A DNA stretch of 64,000 nt. It comes from Escallonia rubra (Eukaryota > Streptophyta > Magnoliopsida > Escalloniales > Escalloniaceae). The first letter of the stretch is position 1, and every line of letters starts with the position of its first letter. The notes below the pieces were generated by a model. It saw only the letters and a program-made list of their open reading frames with translations. It had not been told where the DNA came from and did no database searches. Location: positions 62,001 through 126,000 of the forward strand of contig JAVXUO010001949.1 in assembly GCA_033065855.1 (NCBI GenBank), in the 5' to 3' direction. The position numbers and the translations under genes were made by a program. Shown one piece after another: positions 56,151 through 64,000 of this stretch.

Positions 56151-56507
56151 CTTTACTTAAACCTTATTGTGGTTCCCAATCACAAACTTCAGTTTTATTT
56201 CCTATAAGATGGTAATTTCATGGTAATTATCATGAATCTATAAGCTCTATATGCATTGCACAGCCAAGGAAAATGCATTCAACATTTTACCTAGTTTCTT
56301 GTATTTGTTGCATAAAGTACCCTCGTGGTTCAGTCGAGCTGCATAAGGACACCTTGGGTCACAAAAGTTGGAAAAAGAGATCTAAGGAGGTAATTATGTT
56401 GCATCCGAGAGTTCCCGTAATAGAATGAAGGAATTGTCCAAAATACCCCTATATATGAACCCTAAAGATCACTATTGTTGTATCCGTTGGATGTTGGTAT
56501 ATAGATC
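56151..56507. other. spacer
   Basis: No recognised feature apart from possible leftover copia sequence. Confidence 0.4.
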
Positions 56508-56510
56508 TAA

Positions 56511-57616
56511 GCTAGTGTTTGAAACATTTTTTGTTTTCAATTTTTTTTATTTTGTTTTGAAAACTGGAAAAAAACAATCGTCGTTCGACAGACATTTTTT
56601 TTTTCTATTTTTTTTGTTTTCCTTCAGTTTTATAAATCAGTTATTAAAATAGGGCTATTTTTAGAAACTCCATTTTGGAGTTTCTAGTTTTAAGTGTTGA
56701 TTTTTTTTCTTTTTATGAAATTAACCTTTCAACTTTTGTTAGAAGCATTTTATGTCTCTTCTTCCCTTCAATCTTTATCACTAACACCTATCACCCATGA
56801 ACACCAAACCGCCAACTTTTCCAAAAACCATACCCATTAACCGCCGCCGCCACCAATGACTACCCCCTTTGAACACCAAACTACAAACACCGCTAACCAT
56901 TGACTATCGATCTGCCACAACCACTGATCAACACACCTGAACACCAAACCTGCCAACACCACCAAACACCATAGGCATTGACCATTGCCGTCGTCGCCGC
57001 CACCACCACCAATGACCAACACTGATGAACACTGCCAACGACCATAGCGACTGATAACCATAACCACCACCACCACTGACCAACACCACCGAACATCAAA
57101 CCTTCTAACATCGGTCACAACCACGGCACCACCACTCATCTAAATCCAAATCACTATCATACCGACCACCATTGTCCCTACAATAAACACCACTAAAAGA
57201 TTTCATTCATCGATTAGCCCTAGTGTCTCGAATTTGCACAGGTAAATTCCAAGCTAATCAAATTATTCACTCGAATAAATCCCAACCAACCAATGAAGTC
57301 CTAATTCTCAAGCTAGTCTGTTACTGCCATAGTAGTAGTTGGATAGTGGCAAATGAGATGTGTTGGTCATGGTAGGGGTGCTTCTGGTTGTTGAATATAG
57401 AAGCTCAAAGGAAGCTCTCAAGTATTGAAAAATGAAATATAGGAGAAGAGAGGAAAAGCAACAAAAGAGAAGTGAGGAAAAGTAGGAAAAAAATAAAAGT
57501 AAAAACCAATTATGTAAAACTGTATCAAACAACCCACCAATTTTGTAAAAAAAAAAAATTCAAAGAGGTTTTGGTTTTTATTTAAAAAAAAACTGAAATA
57601 GGTTTCAAACACACCC
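56511..57616. mobile_element. PIF/Harbinger-like non-autonomous element, 1.1 kb
   Basis: Ends GCTAGTGTTTGAAAC (left) and GTTTCAAACACACCC (right) are inverted repeats with 12 of 15 matches. The flanking TAA is duplicated (56508-56510 and 57617-57619). The middle (56760-57180) is a CACCAC/CGCCGCC-rich degenerate tract whose open frames are composition artefacts. A local hairpin AGAAACTCC..GGAGTTTCT lies at about 56664-56686. No transposase. Confidence 0.6.
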
Positions 57617-57619
57617 TAA

Positions 57620-58108
57620 GGTTTATGTTTGAATGCTGGTGTTGGATGAGGCTGGGCTTGTGGTGTGTGGACATGACTGGGCTCGTGGTGGGTGGACAGA
57701 GTTGGGCTGCTGGATGTAAATAGTTTCGATCACGGTTGATAGTTTACAAGTTGGGCTATGGGTGTTGGACGGTGGGTAGGGGGTGAGGGTAGGGGTGGGT
57801 GTTGGACAAGGCTGTAGGTTGGGTCTGGGACTGATGGTGGTGAAAAACATGGTTGGAGTTGGTTATTGGGGCAAACATGGCTGGGGCTGGTGGCTGCGGT
57901 GCATGCATGGTGCTGGGGCGGATGATGGCAATGGACATGGCTGAGGCTGATGGTGTCTGTGGCACATGGAGCTGGGGCTAGTGGTAGACAAAGGTGGTGA
58001 TGGTTGATGGCTTTGGGTTGGTGAGGGTGGCAGCTAGGGTTAGGTTGGTTGGAGTGGAGAAGAAATTGGGACATGAGTGGGAGCAAAAAAGAAACTGAGG
58101 TACTATAG
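57620..58108. repeat. degenerate GGCTGGGGCTGATGG-type repeats
   Basis: G/T-rich stretch with many variants of ACATGGCTGAGGCTGATGGTG. Open frames on the - strand are Pro/His-rich low-complexity readings. It directly precedes the copia LTR. Confidence 0.5.
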
Positions 58109-58457
58109 TGTTAACCCTACGGTTATTTAAACCTAGGATTATATTTGATTTTGATGATAACTAACATTGACGATTATGTTGTCTAACATGCATTAAGTTG
58201 ATGAAGCAATATGTACAATCTCATACTCATGCAAACAGACAATTAGACGAGCTAATCGTTCAAAGACACTCAAGGGAACGCTTCAAAGAAGGAATTCGTC
58301 GATTGGGTTTTACAATGCTTTTATTTCCTTCTTTGTAAACTCGACATAGAGATTTGATCGTATCGATGACTGTAACCTAGAATTTTCCCATAGGTTTCCT
58401 TTGCATACATAAAAGTTTTTCATTCTTTGAAAATAAGGAAATTGCATTTTCAGGAAT

Positions 58458-58649
58458 GCAGTCGACTGCAAATTGGGCAGTGAGGTATTACAGTCGACTG
58501 CATTCAAATACAGTTGACTGCAATACTTCTAGTAGCCTATTACAGTCGACTGCATTGGAATACAGTCGACTGCAAGTTGGAAATTTTGAATTTCCAACGA
58601 CTACTTTGGGAATACAGTCGACTGCAATGGCACAATGCAGTCGACTGCA
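58458..58649 (+). promoter_or_regulatory. array of seven CAGTCGACTG palindromes in U3
   Basis: T(A/G)CAGTCGACTGCA at 58458, 58489, 58541, 58561, 58613 and 58636, plus one variant with GTTGAC at 58509. All lie 60-260 bp upstream of the TATA box. Confidence 0.85.
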
Positions 58650-58711
58650 TTTACCGTTTGGCGCATTTAATGCTCCACCTAACTCCAAACGGTCATATTT
58701 ATTCTCACACC

Positions 58712-58719
58712 TATAAATA
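58712..58719 (+). promoter_or_regulatory. TATA box of SIRE-like LTR
   Basis: TATAAATA in CACCTATAAATACTC, with transcription expected to start about 30 bp downstream. Confidence 0.7.
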
Positions 58720-59427
58720 CTCATCTTGGGCATAGTTTTCATTCACCAATTGCATTCAAAGCTCTCTTATCTTCCATATTCTCAAAGATCAAAAGCAATT
58801 GTTCAATCTCTCTTGGTTTTCATTATTTTCTCATCCATTTCAAAAGAGCATTTATTGTGAGCTTACATTTGAGAGATATACACTTTCATAAGTTATCATA
58901 CATTCATCTATCTTGTTCTAGGGCTTAAACTTGTACTCATCTACTTCTTGAGAGTGAAATCTTGTACACAATTCTTCATCGAAAGTTTCTTGTATCAAAG
59001 CTTGGGGTTGTCCAGCTTTGGAGCTTTGGGATTGTCAAAGCTTGTTCTTGATGTGGGTATAGCATCAAGGGACTATAAGCGGTTCGATCTTGACCCGTAA
59101 GAAAGATCATACTGGTGGATTCTAAGGCCTTCCAAGGAACTTCCTTAAAGGGGTGGACGTAGGCTTTAGGGTATTTCAAGCCGAACCATTTAAATCTCTT
59201 TTTCAAATATCTCTAAACCCTTCTCTCTTTACATTATCGTTTTATACTTGTGTTGAGATTGGTTAGTTTGCTTATTTAAGATATTGTGTTTGAGGTTTGT
59301 TGTTTGTAGCTTTTCAAGTGTTATTCCTAGCTTCTCTAAGTTTGTAGTAATTACTTGTTATTTTTTAAAGTAGTCTTAAAATCCTATCCACCCCCCCCCC
59401 CTCTAGGGTTATCTTTTTGGTTTCAAG

Positions 59428-59439
59428 TGGTATCAGAGC
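59428..59439 (+). other. primer binding site of SIRE-like element
   Basis: TGGTATCAGAGC, a perfect initiator tRNA-Met PBS, two bases after the LTR end. Confidence 0.92.
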
Positions 59440-59484
59440 CTCGGCTCTTGATATTTTGGGTAACGCCAAGAGAGTTAATCGATC

Positions 59485-61260
59485 ATGACTTACGTTGGGG
59501 GAATGGAGGGTAGTTCTACCACTAGGCCTCCATTGTTTAATGGGACCAATTATAGTGTGTGGAAAGTTAAGATAAAAATCTACTTAGAATCTCAAGACTA
59601 TGAGATGTGGGATATTGTTGAGATTGGCCTATTCGTTCCGATAAAGGTGGTTGACAAGGTTGAGGAGCCTAAATCCAAATCGGAGTATAGTGATCATGAT
59701 AAGAAGATGATTTGTATGAATGCTAGAGCGAAAAATTGTCTTGTTTGTGCTTTAAACACTAATGAACTCAATATAGTCATTATGTGTAATTCTACTAAGA
59801 GTATTTGGGATACTCTACAAGTTATGCATGAAGGAACTTCACTTCTTAGAGATTCCAAGATGAACTTATTGTTTAGAGATTATGAGTTATTCCATATGCT
59901 TCCAAATGAATCTCTTACATATATGAATACTCGTTTCACTAACATTGTAAACCCTTTGAAGCAATTGGGCAAGGAATTCACTAATGTTGATCTTGTAAGA
60001 AAGGTGATTAGGTCATTACCAAGAGCTTGGGATGCAAAGATCACCGTCATCCAAGAATCGAAGAATCTTAATATCTTTTCTCTTGATGAATTGATGTGCT
60101 CACTTATGACGTACGAAATGCAACTCAAGACCTTTGATCGAGAAGATGTCAAGAAGAAGCCTACATCAATTGCTCTTAAAGCTTTATCTTCAAACCTTGA
60201 GCCAAGTGATGATGAAGAAGAATTTGATGAAGAAGATGTTGCAATGGTTGCAAAAAACTTCAAAAAAATTTTAAGGTTTAGAAGGAATGGTGGGAGAAGG
60301 CAACAAAATGCTAGCAATGAAGAGAAGCTTCGCTACAAATGCCACAAGCCGGGACACATGAAGATGGATTGTCCTATATACAAAAAGGAAAAGAAGGAAA
60401 GAATAGATGTATGGGAAAGAGTTAAAAGGAGACATCTCTCCAAGAAAGAGAACAAAGAGAAAGAAAAAATAATGAATGCCGAACATATTTCAACATGGAG
60501 TGACTTCGATTCAAGTGATGAAGACAATGAGAAGAATGATCAAGCAAATGTGTGCTTCATGGCAAATGATGAGGTAAGTTCTTCTTCTGGTAGTGATAGT
60601 GATGGTGAAAACTTTGAAGATGCTTATGATAGCTTATATGAGGAATCCAAGAAATTTTTTAAGAAAAACATTATTTTATCTAAGAAATTCCTTGAAGCTA
60701 ATAAGCAAATAGAAAAGTTGAGAATGCAAAATAATGAGTTGCATGCCAAGAATGAATGCATTTTCAACCATTTATATGTGAAACATGTGAATAATGACTT
60801 GGTTGAATTAATTTTTAATACTCCTGGCTCAAAACAAATCTCTTGCAAAACTTTTGCTCTAGAAAAACAAAATGAAGTTTTAAAACTTGAGATTTGTGAT
60901 TTGAAAAAATGTCTTGAAAAAATTATTGATGGTCAAAACAATTTGGATGTCATGCTTGGACGCCAAAGAATTGGCCTAAAGAAAGGTGGTCTTGGATTAG
61001 ATCCCATGGCCATGCCTCCTAAAATTTTGCAACAACAAGCTAGGTTGAAAATTCTTACAAAACAACCAAAGTACTATTGCACACCATTTACATATTGCGG
61101 TTGGTGTAACAAGAAAGGGCATACGACTAATTATTGTCCCTGTAGAATTGTTTATGTTAAAGGTAGAAAGAAAATGTGGGTTGTGAAAGGTCAAGAATAC
61201 AAATGCAAGACTAACACCCAAGGACCCAAGAAAATTTGGGTACTAAAAGTCACTACTTGA
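59485..61260 (+). CDS. gag: Gag polyprotein of SIRE-like copia element, 591 aa
   Basis: Capsid precursor. Starts at ATG 59485, 45 bases after the PBS. It opens with the copia-gag signature RPPLFNGTNYSVWKVKIKIY and continues with the UBN2 domain (about residues 20-240, with MNARAKNCLVCAL and a SIWDTLQ-type block). An acidic run DDEEEFDEED lies near residue 240. The zinc knuckle at 60331-60372 reads RYKCHKPGHMKMDC: the first Cys is Arg, so zinc binding is doubtful. A coiled-coil-like stretch lies about residues 385-490 (NKQIEKLRMQNNELHAKNE). A second cluster, CGWCNKKGHTTNYC, lies near residue 540, followed by GPKKIWVLK. The frame has no stop, yet pol follows out of frame. Longer than standard copia gags, as in SIRE elements. 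Confidence 0.88.
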   Translation: MTYVGGMEGSSTTRPPLFNGTNYSVWKVKIKIYLESQDYEMWDIVEIGLFVPIKVVDKVEEPKSKSEYSDHDKKMICMNARAKNCLVCALNTNELNIVIMCNSTKSIWDTLQVMHEGTSLLRDSKMNLLFRDYELFHMLPNESLTYMNTRFTNIVNPLKQLGKEFTNVDLVRKVIRSLPRAWDAKITVIQESKNLNIFSLDELMCSLMTYEMQLKTFDREDVKKKPTSIALKALSSNLEPSDDEEEFDEEDVAMVAKNFKKILRFRRNGGRRQQNASNEEKLRYKCHKPGHMKMDCPIYKKEKKERIDVWERVKRRHLSKKENKEKEKIMNAEHISTWSDFDSSDEDNEKNDQANVCFMANDEVSSSSGSDSDGENFEDAYDSLYEESKKFFKKNIILSKKFLEANKQIEKLRMQNNELHAKNECIFNHLYVKHVNNDLVELIFNTPGSKQISCKTFALEKQNEVLKLEICDLKKCLEKIIDGQNNLDVMLGRQRIGLKKGGLGLDPMAMPPKILQQQARLKILTKQPKYYCTPFTYCGWCNKKGHTTNYCPCRIVYVKGRKKMWVVKGQEYKCKTNTQGPKKIWVLKVTT

Positions 61261-61274
61261 TTTGTATTTATAGG

Positions 61275-64000
61275 TATGTCTCAAAGCAAAATCTAGTAGC
61301 AAGAAATGGATTCTTGATAGTGGATGCTCAAGACATATGACCGGAAACATATTTCTTTTCACCTCGATTGATTTTAAAGAAGGAGGAAATGTGACCTTTG
61401 GTAACAATGCTCGAGGAAAAATCAAAGGTAAATGAACTATTGGTAAGGAACCACATTCAATTGAGAATGTGTTATATGTTGAAGGATTAAAGCATAATTT
61501 GCTAAGTATTAGTCAATTTAGTGACAAAGGTTTTAGAGTAATCTTTGAGGCTTCTCATTGCACTATATAATCCTTGAAGAATAATGAAACTATTTTGGTA
61601 GGAAGTAGAGATGACAATGTTTACTCCATACAATTAAATGATTTAGCTAACCAAGATGTTAAGTTTCTTAGTGCCATTAGTGAGGCATCTTGACTTTGGC
61701 ATCGAAGACTTGGACACATGCATATGGAGCATTTGAAAGATATTTCGAGCAAACAACTTGTGAAGGGACTCCCAAAGATCAAGTTTGAGAAAGACAAAGT
61801 ATGTGATGCTTGTCAAATGGGTAAGCAAAAGAAAGTCACTCACAAACCGAAAAAAATGGTATCTACTTCTAGACCCTTGCAATTACTTCATATGGATTCG
61901 TTGGGACCAATCCCTACTACAAGTCTTGGTGGTGAATCATATTGTTTTGTTATTGTTGATGACTATTCTCGCTACACTTGAACTTTTTTTTTGGCCACCA
62001 AAGATGAGTCTCCAGTTGTGTTCACTTCATTTACAAAACGTGTTCAAAATCAAAAAGGATATTTGTTAACCTACATTCGAAGTGATCATGGTAGAGAATT
62101 TGAAAATTCAAAAATAGGAGCTTTGTGTGATGACATTGGTATATCACATAATTTTTCAGCTCCTAGAACTCCTCAACAAAATGGTGTAGCCGAAAGAAAG
62201 AATAGGTTTTTACAAGAAGCGGCAAGAACAATGCTTAACGAATATGGTTTACCTAAGTACCTTTAGGCGGAGGCGGTCAATTGTGCTTGTTTTGTTCTTA
62301 ATAGAGTTATCTTGCGAATTTTTTTGTTAAAAACCCCTTATGAGCTTTTTAATGATAAGAAACCTAAGGTGAGCTTTTTTAGGGTCTTTGGATGCAAATG
62401 TTTTATTTTAAATACTAAGGATCACCTTAGCAAATTTGATTCCAAAACCTTTGAGGGAATTTTTCTTGGTTACTTTAATAATAGTATGGCATATAGAGTT
62501 TATACTAAAATTACTTTGGTTGTAGAATAATTCATTAATGTTACTTTTGATGAGACTAATCCTTTTCTTCGGAGGACTAACATTGTTAATGTAGATGACA
62601 TGGACAATGACTTGAGAACTTTGGACATAAGTGAAACACTACAAGGCAACCCTAAAGAAATTGATCAAGGGGAGCAACAATCAAGCTCTCAAGTGAGAAA
62701 CGAGGAAGCAATCAATGATACTTCAAACTTGGACAACTCTCAACCATTACCAAAAGATTGGATTTACAAAAAAGATCATCCAAGTGATCAAATTTTAGGT
62801 AATCCTTTGAGTGGGGTAAGAACTCGACACTCTGTTCAACAACATGTTAATTTAGCCCTTCTTTCCCAAATTGAACCCAAGAACTTTTTCGAAGCTCTAC
62901 ATCATGAATCTTGGATGCTTGCTATGCAAGAAGAGCTAGTTCAGTTTGAAAGAAATCAAGTTTGGACCCTTGTGCCTAAACCTCAAAACTTTAGGATTAT
63001 AGGCACAAAATGGATTTTTAGAAACAAACTTGATGAATCCGGAGTCATGGTTAGAAATAAGGCTAGATTGATGGCCCAAGGTTATGACCCAGAGGAAGGA
63101 ATTGATTTTGATGAGACTTATGCACCGGTAACTAGACTTGAATCTATTGGAATGCTATTAGTTTTTGCTTGCTATAGAGATTTTAAACTCTTTCAAATGG
63201 ATGTCAAGAGTGCCTTTCTAAATGGTTTTATTTCGGAAGAGGCTTATATGGCTCAACCTCCCGGCTTTGAACATGAAAATTTTTCAAACCATGTTTTCAA
63301 GCTTAGCAAAGCTTTTTATGGTTTAAAACAAGCTCCTAGAGCTTGGTATGAAAGGCTAAGTAGTTTTCTTTTAAAAAATGATTTTTCAAGAGAAAAACTT
63401 GACACCACTCTTATTATAAAATCTAAGGGCAAAGACTTATTATTGGTGCAAATTTATGTTGATGATATTATATTTGGTGCTACTAATGAATCATTGTGCG
63501 AAGAGTTTGCTTCTTGTATGAGTAAGGAGTTCGAAATGAGCATGATGGGAGAACTTAACTTCTTCCTTGGATTGCAAATCAAACGAAGCAAGGATGAAAT
63601 CTTTATCAAGCAAGCGAAATACACCAAAGAGCTACTTAAGAGATTTGATGTGGAAGAATCAAATGCTTTTTGACACTCCAATGAGCTCATCATTAAAGCT
63701 TGATAAAGACGAAAAGGGTAAGGATGTTGATATTAAGCGCTATCGAGGTATGATCGGATCACTCCTTTACCTTACCACAAGTAGACCCGATATAATGTTT
63801 AGTGTTTGTCTTTGTGCTCGATTTCAAGCTTGTCCTAATGAATCTCATTTGGTTGTCGTTAAGAGAATCCTGAGATATCTTAAGGGCACTCACGATTTAG
63901 GGTTATGGTTTCCTAGAAACACATCTTATTTTGACCTAGTTGGTTACTCCGACGCCGACTATGCCGGTTGTAAAACCGAGCGGAAAAGCACTAGTGGAGG
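61275..64000 (+). pseudogene. pol: Pol polyprotein of SIRE-like copia element, partial and broken
   Basis: Protease: WILDSGCSRHMTGN at about 61309. Integrase: LWHRRLGHMHMEHLKD (about 61694), CDACQMGKQKK, the core with MDSLGPI, FVIVDDYSRYT (about 61946) and GISHNFSAPRTPQQNGVAER. RT: GTKWIFRNKLDESGVMVRNK (63002), LFQMDVKSAFLNG (about 63190), KAFYGLKQAPRAWYERL and QIYVDDIIFG (about 63450; catalytic DD intact). RNase H start: GYSDADYAGCKTERKSTS (to window end). Stops at 61271, 61433, 61568, 61691, 61979, 62264 and 62528, and a one-base frameshift near 63671. Three stops (61691, 61979, 62264) replace expected Trp codons. Confidence 0.9.

Larger units (their letters stand above)
58109..59425 (+). 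repeat. 5' LTR of SIRE-like element, about 1317 bp
   Basis: Begins TGTTAACCCTACGG and ends GGTTTCA two bases before the PBS. Contains the palindrome array, a TATA box and a C-run at 59391-59400. The left edge is inferred without a second LTR to compare. Confidence 0.75.
58109..64000 (+). mobile_element. SIRE-like Ty1/copia retrotransposon, cut by window end
   Basis: 5' LTR (58109-59425), initiator-Met PBS, a long gag (59485-61260) and pol from about 61275 to the window edge. Gag with a zinc-knuckle region, a long acidic/coiled middle and the GPKKIWV end, plus pol in a separate frame, fit the SIRE/Maximus lineage. The 3' LTR is outside the window. Pol carries several stops and at least two frameshifts, so the copy is defective though gag is open. 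Confidence 0.9.

Noticed and set aside
57730-58086. 118-codon His/Pro-rich open frame on the - strand
   Set aside because: Follows from degenerate GGCTGGGGCTGATGG repeats; no start context or domain.

Overview
This window looks like plant nuclear DNA, probably from a eudicot with a large, transposon-rich genome. The evidence is one spliced gene with plant-type exons, both Ty1/copia and Ty3/gypsy LTR retrotransposons, an L1-type LINE, a plant-type Helitron, Stowaway, PIF/Harbinger-like, MULE-like and hAT-like DNA elements, and no bacterial-style gene packing. The species cannot be named from the sequence.

Layout. (1) 1-7107: the last four coding exons of a uracil-DNA glycosylase gene, + strand. 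One 3.4-kb intron holds a small LTR-retroelement remnant and a fold-back MITE. (2) About 8.8-24.1 kb: one decayed L1-type LINE (+ strand), broken twice. A 9.0-kb Helitron (9076-18078, - strand) sits inside ORF1 exactly between a host A and T. A solo Ty3 LTR (18733-20714, TSD CACAC) sits between ORF1 and ORF2. The Helitron itself holds a MULE-like element (12662-13759) and several tandem duplications. (3) 25479-33673: a decayed Ty1/copia element with both LTRs, split inside reverse transcriptase by a 3.36-kb solo LTR (29026-32383, TSD GTAAC). (4) 35518-37366: a hAT-like non-autonomous element, followed by a LINE 3' fragment on the - strand. (5) 38858-49268: a young-looking 10.4-kb Ty3/gypsy element of the Tat/Ogre type on the - strand, with 2.9-kb LTRs and an intact gag ORF but no pol. 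Each LTR carries four different tandem arrays upstream of its TATA box. (6) 49926-54046: a probable third solo Ty3 LTR containing a Stowaway MITE. (7) 54.3-56.15 kb: a - strand copia fragment. (8) 56511-57616: a PIF/Harbinger-like element. (9) 58109-64000: the 5' LTR, gag and most of pol of a SIRE-like copia element that runs off the window.

Only the glycosylase is a likely working host gene; its catalytic GQDPYH-type exon is not visible here. Nearly everything else is layered transposon history, and most insertions can be bounded to the base by target-site duplications. The most unusual observations are: arrays of palindromic AGTCGACT boxes placed just upstream of TATAAATA in two unrelated LTR families; a gag-only Tat element whose U3 is built from satellite-like arrays that differ in copy number between its two LTRs; a set of short hairpins sharing a CTGCC/GGCAG core in the transcribed part of the 3.36-kb LTR; a Helitron with two tandem 5' termini; and an in-frame 30-bp triplication next to the reverse transcriptase active site of the copia element.
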